Assembly: GCF_013408655.1 (NCBI RefSeq) | Contig: NZ_JACCBP010000003.1 | Location: forward strand, 248,001 to 312,000 | Direction: 5' to 3' | DNA from: Pigmentiphaga litoralis | GTDB lineage: Bacteria; Pseudomonadota; Gammaproteobacteria; Burkholderiales; Burkholderiaceae_B | DNA: 64,000 bases | In this document: positions 18,348-27,528 of the stretch, in pieces | Layout of the letters: each line of letters opens with the position of its first letter | Position numbering within the stretch: position 1 is the first letter of the stretch | Made by a program: the position numbers and the translations under genes | The notes under the pieces: generated by a model | The model's input: the letters and a program-made list of their open reading frames with translations, nothing else | What the model was told of the DNA's origin: nothing | The model's database searches: none

Positions 18348-19367
18348 ATGAGCGCGGTCCTTGATAACATGCCCGGCGTACGCCGAGGAAACTCGGTCCC
18401 AGTAACTACCGGGAACACGCCCCCGATGAAGAAAAGCAACAACGCGTTGATGGATGCGCTGTTCAAGAACGTCACCCGACTTGCGGCCTTCCTGGTCCTG
18501 AGTCTGCTGGCCGCCATCCTCATATCCCTCGTGTTTGGCAGCCAGATCACGCTGTCCAAATACGGCCTGAGCTTCCTGACCTCGTCCGAGTGGGACCCGG
18601 TCAACAACGAGTACGGCGCCCTGGTGCCCATCGTCGGCACGCTGCTGACCTCGTTCATTGCTCTGATCATTGCCGTGCCGGTGTCCTTCGGCATCGCCAT
18701 GTTCCTGACCGAACTGTCGCCGACCTGGTTGCGCCGCCCCCTGGGCACCGCGATCGAAATGCTCGCCGCGATTCCGTCGATCATCTACGGCATGTGGGGC
18801 CTGTTCATCTTTGCCCCGCTGTTCCAGACCTACGTGCAGCCGACCCTGATCAACACGCTGGGCAACATCCCCGGCGCCGGCATCCTGTTCCAGGGTCCGG
18901 CTTTCGGTATCGGCGTGTTCACCGCCGGCATCATCCTGGCCGTCATGATCATCCCGTTCATTACCGCCGTGATGCGCGACGTGTTCGAACTGGTCCCGGC
19001 GCTGCTGAAGGAATCGGCCTACGGCCTGGGCGCAACGACCTGGGAAGTGGTGTCGCGCGTCGTGCTGCCCTTCACGAAAGTGGGTGTGGTCGGCGGCATC
19101 ATGCTCGGCCTGGGCCGCGCCCTGGGCGAGACCATGGCCGTCACCTTCGTGATCGGCAACGCGTACCGGCTTTCGACCTCGGTGTTCGCACCGGGCAATT
19201 CGATCGCCTCGTCGCTCGCCAACGAGTTCGCCGAAGCGTCCGACGATGTCCACCTGTCGGCCCTGATCGAACTGGGTTTGATTCTGTTCCTCATCACGAC
19301 CATCGTGCTGACCTTCTCCAGGCTGATGCTGCTGCGCCTGTCGAAGAGCGAAGGCATCAAGAGCTAA
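18348..19367 (+). CDS. pstC: Phosphate ABC transporter permease PstC
   Basis: 339 aa with about six membrane helices; the N-terminal ~35 residues are a cytoplasmic extension. The inner-membrane BPD-transport fold includes the EAA-type loop ([23 protein letters not shown]) that contacts PstB and the [14 protein letters not shown] segment typical of PstC. It pairs with PstA to form the phosphate channel. pstA begins 6 bp after its stop. Confidence 0.96.
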   Translation: MSAVLDNMPGVRRGNSVPVTTGNTPPMKKSNNALMDALFKNVTRLAAFLVLSLLAAILISLVFGSQITLSKYGLSFLTSSEWDPVNNEYGALVPIVGTLLTSFIALIIAVPVSFGIAMFLTELSPTWLRRPLGTAIEMLAAIPSIIYGMWGLFIFAPLFQTYVQPTLINTLGNIPGAGILFQGPAFGIGVFTAGIILAVMIIPFITAVMRDVFELVPALLKESAYGLGATTWEVVSRVVLPFTKVGVVGGIMLGLGRALGETMAVTFVIGNAYRLSTSVFAPGNSIASSLANEFAEASDDVHLSALIELGLILFLITTIVLTFSRLMLLRLSKSEGIKS

Positions 19368-19373
19368 GCGACC

Positions 19374-20237
19374 ATGATCCCGACCATTATCAACATGCAA
19401 AACCCGGTGTACCGCCGCCGGAGTGTCACCAACAAGGTCATGCTGGCGTTGTCGGCAGCGGCCCTGATGTTCGGCCTGTTCTGGCTGTTCTGGATCATCC
19501 TGACGCTGCTCACGAAGGGCGCCAGCGCGATGGCCTTTACGCTGTTCACCGAAATCACCCCGCCGCCGGGCCAGAACGGCGGTCTGATGAACGCGATCGT
19601 CGGCAGCGTCATGATGGCCGGCGTCGGGACCCTGATCGGCACGCCGGTCGGCATCCTGGCCGGTACCTACCTGGCCGAATTCGGCCAGCGCGGCTGGCTG
19701 GCGCCGGCCACGCGCTTCATCAACGACGTGCTGCTGTCGGCCCCGTCGATCGTGATCGGCCTGTTCATCTACACCGTGTATGTCGCCCAGGTCCGCCACT
19801 TTTCAGGCTGGGCCGGCGCGCTGGCCCTGGCCGTGATCGTGATCCCGGTCGTGGTCCGCACCACCGATGACATGCTCAAGCTCGTGCCGAACAGCCTGCG
19901 CGAAGCCTGCGCCGCACTGGGCTGCCCGCAGTGGAAGATGATCACCATGGTCTGCTACCGCGCGGCCCGCTCGGGCATCGTCACCGGCATCCTGCTGGCC
20001 GTGGCCCGCATTTCCGGTGAAACCGCGCCGCTGCTGTTCACCGCCCTGAACAACCAGTTCATGTCCCTGAACATGAATGGCCCGATGTCGAATCTGCCCG
20101 TCACGATCTTCCAGTTCGCGATGAGCCCGTTCGCCGACTGGCAACGCCTGGCCTGGGCCGGCGCGACGCTGATCACGCTCCTGGTGCTGGCCATCAACAT
20201 CGCCGCCCGCATCATGTTCCGCAAACAAGCTGCCTGA
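19374..20237 (+). CDS. pstA: Phosphate ABC transporter permease PstA
   Basis: 287 aa with six predicted membrane helices. PstA features are the [19 protein letters not shown] helix, the [25 protein letters not shown] coupling loop and the [18 protein letters not shown] segment. It forms the inner-membrane channel with PstC, energised by PstB. Spacing to pstC is 6 bp and to the pstB frame 7 bp, so a single transcript is expected. Confidence 0.96.
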   Translation: MIPTIINMQNPVYRRRSVTNKVMLALSAAALMFGLFWLFWIILTLLTKGASAMAFTLFTEITPPPGQNGGLMNAIVGSVMMAGVGTLIGTPVGILAGTYLAEFGQRGWLAPATRFINDVLLSAPSIVIGLFIYTVYVAQVRHFSGWAGALALAVIVIPVVVRTTDDMLKLVPNSLREACAALGCPQWKMITMVCYRAARSGIVTGILLAVARISGETAPLLFTALNNQFMSLNMNGPMSNLPVTIFQFAMSPFADWQRLAWAGATLITLLVLAINIAARIMFRKQAA

Positions 20238-20298
20238 TCCCGCCATGCCTGCCTATCATTCGACCTCTTCGAACCAGACTCCCCGTAACGGAACCGCC

Positions 20299-21069
20299 AT
20301 GGACCTCCACGCCTCGCCTGCCAAGCTCGAAGTCAAGAACCTGAACTTCTACTACGGCAAGTTCCACGCCCTGCGCAACGTGAACATGACCATTCCGGAA
20401 AAGAAGGTCACGGCATTCATCGGACCCTCGGGCTGCGGCAAGTCGACCCTGCTGCGCACGTTCAACCGCATGTTCGAGCTCTATCCCGAACAGCGGGCCG
20501 AAGGCGAGATCAACATGGACGGCGAAAACCTGCTGACGTCCAAGATGGACATCTCGCTGATCCGCGCCAAGGTCGGCATGGTGTTCCAGAAGCCGACGCC
20601 GTTCCCGATGAGCATCTACGAAAACATCGCCTTCGGAGTGCGCCTGTTCGAAAACCTCAGCAAAGGTGAGATGGACGAGCGCGTCGAATGGGCGCTGACC
20701 AAGGCTGCGCTGTGGGAAGAGGCCAAGAACAAGCTGAACCAGAGCGGCCACAGCCTGTCGGGCGGCCAGCAGCAACGTCTGTGTATCGCCCGCGGCATCG
20801 CCATCAAGCCGCAGGTCCTGCTGCTGGATGAGCCATGTTCGGCGCTGGACCCGATCTCGACCGCCAAGATCGAAGAGCTGATTGCCGAACTGAAAGACGA
20901 CTACACCGTCGTCATCGTGACGCACAACATGCAGCAGGCAGCCCGCTGCTCGGACTACACGGCCTATATGTACCTGGGCGAGCTGATCGAATTCGGCGTG
21001 ACTGACCAGGTGTTCATCAAGCCGACCAAAAAGGCGACCGAAGACTACATTACCGGCCGCTTCGGCTGA
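20299..21069 (+). CDS. pstB: Phosphate ABC transporter ATP-binding protein PstB
   Basis: 256 aa from ATG 20299. It has [22 protein letters not shown] as in E. coli PstB, Walker [10 protein letters not shown], signature [14 protein letters not shown], Walker [13 protein letters not shown] and the H-loop VTHNMQQA. An in-frame ATG at 20245 would add 18 residues with no homology to the E. coli start; I preferred the shorter form, which matches the usual 257-aa length. It ends the pst operon. No phoU, phoB or phoR follows; a tRNA gene comes next. Confidence 0.95.
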   Translation: MDLHASPAKLEVKNLNFYYGKFHALRNVNMTIPEKKVTAFIGPSGCGKSTLLRTFNRMFELYPEQRAEGEINMDGENLLTSKMDISLIRAKVGMVFQKPTPFPMSIYENIAFGVRLFENLSKGEMDERVEWALTKAALWEEAKNKLNQSGHSLSGGQQQRLCIARGIAIKPQVLLLDEPCSALDPISTAKIEELIAELKDDYTVVIVTHNMQQAARCSDYTAYMYLGELIEFGVTDQVFIKPTKKATEDYITGRFG

Positions 21070-21116
21070 TCGGTGATTCGGCAAGCGCACGCGATGCATG
21101 TTGCGCCGCGTGCAAC

Positions 21117-21146
21117 TTGCTTTTGCAGGCATGCCAGTGCTATACT
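21117..21146 (+). promoter_or_regulatory. Sigma-70-type promoter for tRNA-Pro
   Basis: A -35 TTGCTT (21117-21122), an 18-bp spacer and a -10 TATACT (21141-21146). The tRNA starts about 80 bp downstream, leaving room for a 5' leader removed by RNase P. Confidence 0.6.
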
Positions 21147-21228
21147 TTTTTTCTGCCTGAAAGGGCAGTGAAAAAAGTACTGCCACTAAGCGACCCGCCG
21201 AGCTCAATACGGCGGACGCAAAGTACTT

Positions 21229-21305
21229 CGGAGTGTAGCGCAGCCCGGTAGCGCATCTGCTTTGGGAGCAGAGGGTCCAAGGTTCGAATCCTTGTACTCC
21301 GACCA
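21229..21305 (+). tRNA. tRNA-Pro (anticodon TGG)
   Basis: A full cloverleaf can be folded: acceptor CGGAGTG with TACTCCG, anticodon stem CTGC/GCAG around a TTTGGGA loop, T-arm CAAGG-TTCGAAT-CCTTG, and an encoded CCA at 21303-21305. The anticodon TGG reads proline codons. Confidence 0.96.
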
Positions 21306-21310
21306 ATTTG

Positions 21311-21345
21311 AAAGCCCGTCCACCGCAAGGTTGACGGGCTTTCGT
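21311..21345 (+). terminator. Terminator after tRNA-Pro
   Basis: AAAGCCCGTC (21311-21320) pairs with GACGGGCTTT (21333-21342) and is followed by CGTT. It begins 5 bp after the CCA end. Confidence 0.75.
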
Positions 21346-21494
21346 TCGTCTGGCGATCCTCAACTCCACCACCCGCTACCGGCTGTACTTTGCAATGGAT
21401 CCTCGCTAACGAACGAATGATTCTCCCTGCAAGGAATCGCCGTGGTAAAAGCATTTCGGGGAGTAGTTCGGATTAAACCGGCGGAGATAATGCC

Positions 21495-23840
21495 ATGCGT
21501 AAATGGTTTGGGGTGGTGCTTGTAAGTGCATGCTGCGCGCTTAGTGCGTGCGGTGGGGGAGACTCCGGAGACGGCGGATCGACTGCTCCAGGCACGCCTC
21601 AGGATCCCTCTGTCCCTGTGACACCTGTCGATCCCCCGCAGCCGACATTCACGCAGCGTGATCTCGACAGCGCCGCCAACGCAAAAGTGTCATCGACACT
21701 GAACCTTGCGGACAACAGCGTCAAGCTCGAATGGACGGACTCCTTTGCTGCCGGCACCGACTTCGTCGTGGACATTGCCGGGGCGGATGGGAAATTCGCG
21801 CGGGCCGCCACGGTACCTGGCTTGAATGGTGCCGGCGGCCGTATCGCCTGGTCATGGCCGAATGCGCAGACGCAAACTTATCGCGTGAGCGCGGTGGTAC
21901 CTGCAGGCGCGCTTCCTTTGACGGCGTCTGCGGGTGGCACCTCCATCGTCGTGGCAGTGCCGCAGGCGGCTGTCACCATCATCACCGACAAGACCGAACC
22001 GCTGACAGGCGCAGTAACCCTCTCACTCAGTGGGGGGGCCACCTACCGGTCGGTGAAGTGGTATTCCGATCTGCGTTTGCTCGGTGCGGGCGCCCAGACA
22101 CCGGGCGCGCCGCTGGTCTGGGACAGCAAGTCGGACCCGGTCGGCAACCACTTGATTCTTGCCCTTGTGGAGGTGAGCGATGGTGTGTTCGTCGAATACC
22201 GGCGTGCCGTGGCTGTTGCAAACCCCGACATCGCAGCCAGCGTGGCCCGCAATGTCAGGATGTCAGCAGCATTTGACGAGGTGTACGACGTCACGGCGAC
22301 CTCCGCCAACGGCATTGCCAAGGTTGCCGCCGTGCTTGACGGTGCGCCGTTTGGCGAATTGCTTCAGCCTAACGGGTGCCCGATCGAGCCTTGCGGTGTC
22401 TACCCCCAATCGGTGTACCGGTTCGTGCTTAACGAACGGGCCGTTGGCTCAGGTACCCACGCATTGAAAATTTTCGTCACGGACAAAACGGGTGCCTTCC
22501 TGGAGTTGAGCGACACCGTTCGTATTTCGAACGCTCCAGCGGTCACGTTGGAATCGGGACTGGATGGCAGTTTCATTTCGGGCAATGTCGTTCTGCGTGG
22601 CAAGGCCGTGACGGATAAGGCCTCGCCGCTGACCACGACCGTGAAGATCGGCAGCCTGACCGTTCTCACCACAACGCAGCTCGATTTTTCCGCGCCGTTC
22701 GAAGCGTCCGGTCTCGGCGCAGGACGATACGTGGTCACTGCGACGACGACCGACAACACCAACATGTCTGCATCGTCCACCGCTACGGTCTACGTTCAAT
22801 CGCCGTCTGCGGCCAAGCCGGAAAAAATCACGGTCCTCCAGGCGGAGGGCGAATTGCTTGCAGCGGCCGGCGACTCGATTCTGTATCGGGCGGCGGACCG
22901 CTCGATTCATTGGCTCAACACCGTGACCGGGCTGAACCGACCCATTTCTGGCAGCATCGACCTGGCCTGGATCAATACGACTTGGCTGCTAGGCGACGGT
23001 TTCGTGGTCGCCGCCGGTCGCGGCTCGGATTGCCAGGACCAATGCGTCTATTTTTGGGGCAGCGACCTTGTTGTCAAAAACCTCACGAACATCGATCCGC
23101 AGCGATCGGTGACGGGGTTCGAAGGCGGCAGCAGAATGCCGCAGATTGTCGGCCGATATGTCGTATGGAAAAGCGAAGCGGTGTCCTTCGCCGGATTCCG
23201 GATCTTTGAAACAGACACGGCAACGTTGCGGTCTATCCTGCTTCCTGCCGGCACCAATAGCGACCTGGGATTTGGTTATATGCGGGGAGGTGTACTCAAC
23301 GTCCTGTACACGATCAATCCCAGCCTGGGGGTAGCCGCAATTACGAACTGGAATGCGCAGACTGGCGCGTCCGAAAACCTGAATATCAATGGCAATTCGC
23401 CCAGGTCCGACGGTGAACGTGTGATCTGGACACGGCCCGGCACGGATCCTCTCTATCCAGGGCTTTCCGTGCCTCGCATCCTTCTCGGAAGGCCTCTTGC
23501 AGGCGGCCCGGAGTTGACCTACACAAGCACGTTGCGAGGATACTCGGTGTCTGACGGGCTGGTCAGATGGGGCGAGGACAGCACGGGCGCGAATTCCCTT
23601 TATTCGATCAACGGTAGCGACAAGTTCGCGGTGGATCTGACCACCAACCGGCAGCCGCTCCCCGGTTCGCCCATAGAGATCGATTTCCAGGCGAATCAGG
23701 CGGTATATACCTGGAAAGCCGCGTCCGGCAAGAGTCAACGTTTGCTTGATATCCTGCCCGTCAAAACGCTCCAGTCGGGAAACAAGCGTTACTTCACGCT
23801 CGGCAACAACAAGACGGTTTACAGGGTCGTCACTGACTGA
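21495..23840 (+). CDS. Large putative lipoprotein of unknown function
   Basis: 781 aa. The signal peptide ends in an LSAC lipobox (Cys19) followed by GGGDSGDGGS and a Pro-rich linker, typical of an outer-membrane or surface lipoprotein. Residues ~60-430 read as several beta-rich, Ig-like segments (repeated patterns such as VTLSLSGGATYRSVKWYSD). The C-terminal ~340 residues, from a conserved-looking AAGDSILYRAAD, have WD/propeller-like beta blades with repeated R-W/V-x-W phrases (GRYVVWKS, GERVIWTR, GLVRWGED). I recognise no specific family. Its GC content looks lower than its neighbours, and it follows tRNA-Pro, so it may be an acquired gene. Confidence 0.75.
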   Translation: MRKWFGVVLVSACCALSACGGGDSGDGGSTAPGTPQDPSVPVTPVDPPQPTFTQRDLDSAANAKVSSTLNLADNSVKLEWTDSFAAGTDFVVDIAGADGKFARAATVPGLNGAGGRIAWSWPNAQTQTYRVSAVVPAGALPLTASAGGTSIVVAVPQAAVTIITDKTEPLTGAVTLSLSGGATYRSVKWYSDLRLLGAGAQTPGAPLVWDSKSDPVGNHLILALVEVSDGVFVEYRRAVAVANPDIAASVARNVRMSAAFDEVYDVTATSANGIAKVAAVLDGAPFGELLQPNGCPIEPCGVYPQSVYRFVLNERAVGSGTHALKIFVTDKTGAFLELSDTVRISNAPAVTLESGLDGSFISGNVVLRGKAVTDKASPLTTTVKIGSLTVLTTTQLDFSAPFEASGLGAGRYVVTATTTDNTNMSASSTATVYVQSPSAAKPEKITVLQAEGELLAAAGDSILYRAADRSIHWLNTVTGLNRPISGSIDLAWINTTWLLGDGFVVAAGRGSDCQDQCVYFWGSDLVVKNLTNIDPQRSVTGFEGGSRMPQIVGRYVVWKSEAVSFAGFRIFETDTATLRSILLPAGTNSDLGFGYMRGGVLNVLYTINPSLGVAAITNWNAQTGASENLNINGNSPRSDGERVIWTRPGTDPLYPGLSVPRILLGRPLAGGPELTYTSTLRGYSVSDGLVRWGEDSTGANSLYSINGSDKFAVDLTTNRQPLPGSPIEIDFQANQAVYTWKAASGKSQRLLDILPVKTLQSGNKRYFTLGNNKTVYRVVTD

Positions 23841-23909
23841 CGGTGCGCTGCAAGCGGCGTTCGAGGGCTGAAGGGCGTATCGTCCTGGTCATCGAATGCC
23901 CAGGATTCC

Positions 23910-25013
23910 ATGATGACGTCTTCGCCATCCCGCCTGCCCCTGATGGACGCCATCAAGGCGGCTGGCTGCCTGGCGATCGTGGCGCATCACCTGGCTTTTT
24001 ACGGGCCGATGTCGGACGTGGCGTATCCGCTCTCGCACCCCTTGTTCGACGGGCTGTATGCCTACGGGCGGATGGCGGTGCAGGCCTTCCTGGTCGTGGC
24101 GGGCTTCCTGTGCGCGATGCAGCTGGGGCCGCATGATGGAACCCGTACAGCCGCCAGCCCCTGGCGCGCGATTGCCAAGCGCTATCTGCGCCTGGTGGTG
24201 CCACTCGCCGCCGCCCTGACTCTTGCGATCCTTTGCAACGCCCTTGCCCGGCGATGGATGACGCATGAATCCATCTCGGCGGTACCCAATCCCTGGCAGC
24301 TGTTCGCGCACGTGTTCTTTTTGCAGGACCTCGTCGACCAGGAGGCCTTGTCCGCAGGCGTCTGGTATCTGGCGGTCGACTTCCAGCTGTTCACGATGAT
24401 GGCGCTGATCCTGGCGATCACGGCGCGGGCCGGCATGCCCAGGATGGGGATCGTGGCGATCGCGGGGCTGACGTGGGCGTCATTGATCGCGTTCAACCGC
24501 GACGATCTGTGGGACGAAACCGGCGTGTACTACCTGGCCTATTACGGGCTGGGCGCGCTGGTGTTCTGGGCGACGGAACCGTCGGTCAGGCGGCCGCGGG
24601 TCTGGCTCGGTCTGCTGGTGGCCTGTGTCGGGGCGGCCTTGCTGGCGGATTTCCGATCAAGGATTGTCGTGGCCGCCGCCGTGGCCGGCCTGCTGGCGTG
24701 CGCGCGCCTGTCGGGCGGGCTGGCGCACTGGCAGATGCCTGACATCGTGTCCTGGCTGGGCCGCATCTCGTTTTCGATCTTCCTGGTCCACTTTCCGGTG
24801 TGCCTGGTGGTCAACGCGGCCGTCGCGCGCTTCCTGCCTGCCACGCCCGTGGTCAACGCCCTGGGCCTCGTCGCCGCGTTCTTCTTCAGCATTGCAGCGG
24901 GCGCCGTGTTCTACCGGATGGTCGAAGGGCGGCGCTTCAGCGCGGCGGGGCAGGGCGGGGTGGTCGCCCTGTTCTTTGCGGTGGGTCTGGCGGCTTGGAA
25001 ACTCGGCTGGTAG
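23910..25013 (+). CDS. Acyltransferase family 3 membrane protein
   Basis: 367 aa with about ten membrane helices. The start LPLMDAIKAAGCLAIVAHHLAFYG contains the catalytic His of the acyltransferase-3 (OafA/NodX-like) family; later FSIFLVHFPVCLVVNA is the conserved C-terminal helix. These inner-membrane enzymes O-acetylate or acylate surface polysaccharides and other envelope molecules. It lies 69 bp after the lipoprotein gene in the same direction, and they may be cotranscribed. The acceptor is unknown. Confidence 0.85.
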   Translation: MMTSSPSRLPLMDAIKAAGCLAIVAHHLAFYGPMSDVAYPLSHPLFDGLYAYGRMAVQAFLVVAGFLCAMQLGPHDGTRTAASPWRAIAKRYLRLVVPLAAALTLAILCNALARRWMTHESISAVPNPWQLFAHVFFLQDLVDQEALSAGVWYLAVDFQLFTMMALILAITARAGMPRMGIVAIAGLTWASLIAFNRDDLWDETGVYYLAYYGLGALVFWATEPSVRRPRVWLGLLVACVGAALLADFRSRIVVAAAVAGLLACARLSGGLAHWQMPDIVSWLGRISFSIFLVHFPVCLVVNAAVARFLPATPVVNALGLVAAFFFSIAAGAVFYRMVEGRRFSAAGQGGVVALFFAVGLAAWKLGW

Positions 25014-25077
25014 ACCGGCGCCAGGCCGGACCCGCGCTTTAGCGGGCAGGCGACGACGCTGCCCCGCGGTTCCCCCG

Positions 25078-26226
25078 TTACCGCCCCGGCAAGGTGATTT
25101 CGCTGACATCGGGATGCACCCAGCGCAGGCATTCCCGGGTGGCGTCGATGCAGCCGCCGTCCTGGTAGACGCCCTGCGGCTCGCGCAGCTTCAGCATCAT
25201 CGAATAGATACGTTCCACGGCTTGCGGGTCGGCCAGGGTGGCGCGCACGCGTTCGTCGACGATGTCGTCATTTACCGCCAGGGATCCATCCGGCTTGCGA
25301 TAGGTGGCGTCCCGCCAGTGATAGATCTCCAGGCATTTGCGCTGGAGCGAGAACACCTTGGTCGGCGTCCAGAAATTGTTGAACAGGCCGTTGCCCAGAT
25401 AGAAAATCCAGGACCCTTCATAGCCTTCCACGTCCGACGAATGCGGATCGGGATTGCGGAACCACAGCCGGTCGCCGGGCACGTAGAACTTCAGCGGCAG
25501 CGGGGCGTCCATGCTGCCGTATTCGCGCAGGAACACTTCGTGGAATTCGCCGGACACGATCGCGCGCGTTTCCCATTGCCGTTGCAGGTCGTCGGCCAGC
25601 GCCGGGTTGCAGATGGCCAGTTCGCGCGCCAGTCCCATCAGCGTGACGTATTCGGTGGCCCGGTAACAGGAAAACGACCACTTGCGCTCGCCATGGTCCG
25701 GTTGGGTCGCCTTTTGCAAGGCGTCGCGCAGCGGCTTGCCTGGCTTGACGGTAAAGCCGCGTTCGTCGCTGTAGTCCCACCAATCCATGGGCCGTTCGGC
25801 ATCAACCGTATCGAAGGCCAGCACCGCCTGCCGTGCCGCTTCCACGATGTAGCGGCGAATGCGGATGGACGACAGCAGTTCGGGCACGTGCGGGAACACG
25901 AAGGCGATGGGGGACGCCAGCATGGCCACGACCACCTCGGTTTCCAGGTCTTGCGGGCGGGCCACCGTGTCCAGCCCCAATTCGTCATGCAGCCGGGTGG
26001 TGTCGTAGCCGGGGGTCCAGGCTTCGAACAGGTCGGGCCGCAACGTCAGGCGCAAACCGGCTTGGTCGCCCTCCGTTTCGGACCGCAGGTCGGCCACTTC
26101 CTCCAGCCCGTGCAAACGCAACCAGTCCATCACATCGCGCTCGGCTGCGGCGCGCGCGTCGCCCGTGGCGGCCAGCACCAGGATGCCGCCGTCGACCTGG
26201 ACCGAACCGCCCTTGATATCCGTCAT
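25078..26226 (-). CDS. Tgl-like (protein-glutamine gamma-glutamyltransferase-related) protein
   Basis: 382 aa from ATG 26226, preceded by GGGGAG; an upstream extension to 26358 lacks support. Several segments recall Bacillus Tgl, the spore-coat transglutaminase: RIRRYIVEAARQA, KPGKPLRDALQKA, the FSCYRAT region with a possible nucleophile Cys187, and GDRLWFRNPD...GYEGSWIFYLG. From memory of Tgl, the two catalytic Glu positions appear to be Ser here (Ser186 and Ser272), so activity may differ. It is divergent from the LysR gene, a classic regulator-target layout, and could act on glutamine/amide groups. The family assignment rests on motif recollection and needs a profile search. Confidence 0.5.
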   Translation of the reverse strand: MTDIKGGSVQVDGGILVLAATGDARAAAERDVMDWLRLHGLEEVADLRSETEGDQAGLRLTLRPDLFEAWTPGYDTTRLHDELGLDTVARPQDLETEVVVAMLASPIAFVFPHVPELLSSIRIRRYIVEAARQAVLAFDTVDAERPMDWWDYSDERGFTVKPGKPLRDALQKATQPDHGERKWSFSCYRATEYVTLMGLARELAICNPALADDLQRQWETRAIVSGEFHEVFLREYGSMDAPLPLKFYVPGDRLWFRNPDPHSSDVEGYEGSWIFYLGNGLFNNFWTPTKVFSLQRKCLEIYHWRDATYRKPDGSLAVNDDIVDERVRATLADPQAVERIYSMMLKLREPQGVYQDGGCIDATRECLRWVHPDVSEITLPGR

Positions 26227-26308
26227 GCCCTGCTCCCCGCCGCTTGGCGATCGCTGTGGATAGGTTGTAGTCAAGTTGCGCGCGATTTGCCAGCACACAA
26301 ATCTCACC

Positions 26309-26323
26309 GAGTAGTGATTACTC
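26309..26323. promoter_or_regulatory. Palindrome in the Tgl-like/LysR divergent promoter region
   Basis: GAGTA-GTGAT-TACTC is a perfect 5-bp inverted repeat with a 5-bp spacer, located between two divergent genes. It is a plausible LysR-type operator. Confidence 0.45.
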
Positions 26324-26404
26324 TTGCGCGAAAGGCAAAAGCGGGAGCGGTGGCGCACTGCCGATACAATGCCTTTCCACCGCCACGCTCACCTAGGGGC
26401 AGCC

Positions 26405-27382
26405 ATGCGCGCCGATCTACAGTCACTGGACATCCATCACCTGACGGTGTTGAGTCTGCTCCTGCAGCACTGCAGCGTGACCAAGGTCGCCGAAAAAACC
26501 GGCCAGGCGCAGCCCGCCATCAGCCGGATGCTGGTGCGCCTGCGCAAGGTCACGGGCGACCCCCTGCTGGTGCGCAGCGGCATCCGCATGGTGCTGACCG
26601 AACGCGCGGTCGCCATGCGTGAACCGCTGCAGGAAATCCTGGCGCAGGTGGCGCGGATCGAGGTTGGCACCAATTTCGCGCCCGACCTGTCCGACAAGGA
26701 ATTCCGGATCGCCTGCGCCGACTGCATCCCCACCTTGCTGCTGCCGCAGATCATCGCGCGGCTGACCAGCGCCGGACGCCGGATCCGCGCCAAGCTGCGG
26801 CTGATCGATCCTGCCTTTGACGTGGCGCGCGCGCTGGAAGAGGGCGAGCTGGACCTGGTGATCAACAACAGCCCCAATCCGCGCGAAGACCTGCGTATCG
26901 GCCGCCTGTACACCGACGAAGTGGTCTGCATGATGCGGTCCGGGCACCCCCTGGCGGGGGAAGCGCGCCTGTCATTGGCGCGCTACCTGAACATGCAGCA
27001 TCTCGCGCCGCAGCCCAGCTCGCTGCGCGAGATGGGGCCGGTCGACGGTGAACTGGCCAAGGTCGGCTATCGCCGTGTGATTTCCGCCACCGTGCCGGAA
27101 TTCAATCTGGCGCCCTATGTGTTGCTGTCCACCGACCTGGTGTTCACCACGGGCCGCGTGTTTGCCGAGCACTACGCCAAGCTGCTGCCGGTCACCATCG
27201 TGCCGGCGCCCCGCGAATTCCCGCCGATGCGGTTCTACCAGCTCTGGCATGAACGCAACCACGCCAGCGATTCCAACCGCTGGCTGCGCCAGCAAGTCAG
27301 CGACGCCGTACGTGAACTGGTCGTCGATCCTCACCATGGCGATCGCGGCATGCTGACCCCGGTAGTGGCCGCCGAGGCCTGA
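26405..27382 (+). CDS. LysR-family transcriptional regulator
   Basis: 325 aa from ATG 26405. The N-terminal winged helix-turn-helix (LHHLTVLSLLLQHCSVTKVAEKTGQAQPAISRMLVRLRKVTGDPLLVRSG pattern) is of the LysR type closest in style to NodD/PcpR-like members; the C-terminal effector domain follows from about residue 95. It is divergent from the Tgl-like gene and lies 146 bp upstream of the ABC/Rieske/creatininase operon in the same direction, so it is the likely regulator of one or both. The inducer is unknown. The frame upstream to 26324 has no supporting start. Confidence 0.92.
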   Translation: MRADLQSLDIHHLTVLSLLLQHCSVTKVAEKTGQAQPAISRMLVRLRKVTGDPLLVRSGIRMVLTERAVAMREPLQEILAQVARIEVGTNFAPDLSDKEFRIACADCIPTLLLPQIIARLTSAGRRIRAKLRLIDPAFDVARALEEGELDLVINNSPNPREDLRIGRLYTDEVVCMMRSGHPLAGEARLSLARYLNMQHLAPQPSSLREMGPVDGELAKVGYRRVISATVPEFNLAPYVLLSTDLVFTTGRVFAEHYAKLLPVTIVPAPREFPPMRFYQLWHERNHASDSNRWLRQQVSDAVRELVVDPHHGDRGMLTPVVAAEA

Positions 27383-27528
27383 CTCATACCACTTGCGTTA
27401 TGTACTGTATGGTGGCCGCGAGGCTGCCGCCTTCCCCTGATGCCGCATAGACTGCCTCATCGGCCTCTTGAGCCGGTTTGACATCAGGAAGCGCACCACG
27501 TCGGTGTGCACCACTTTGGGGAAAGGCA

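Noticed and set aside
18324..19799. 491-codon minus-strand ORF across pstC/pstA
   Set aside because: Antisense shadow of membrane-permease codons, giving Asp/Gln/Arg-rich nonsense.
27385..27411. CATAC...GTATG inverted repeat upstream of the operon
   Set aside because: Only 5-bp arms separated by 17 bp with no extended symmetry; too weak to call an operator.
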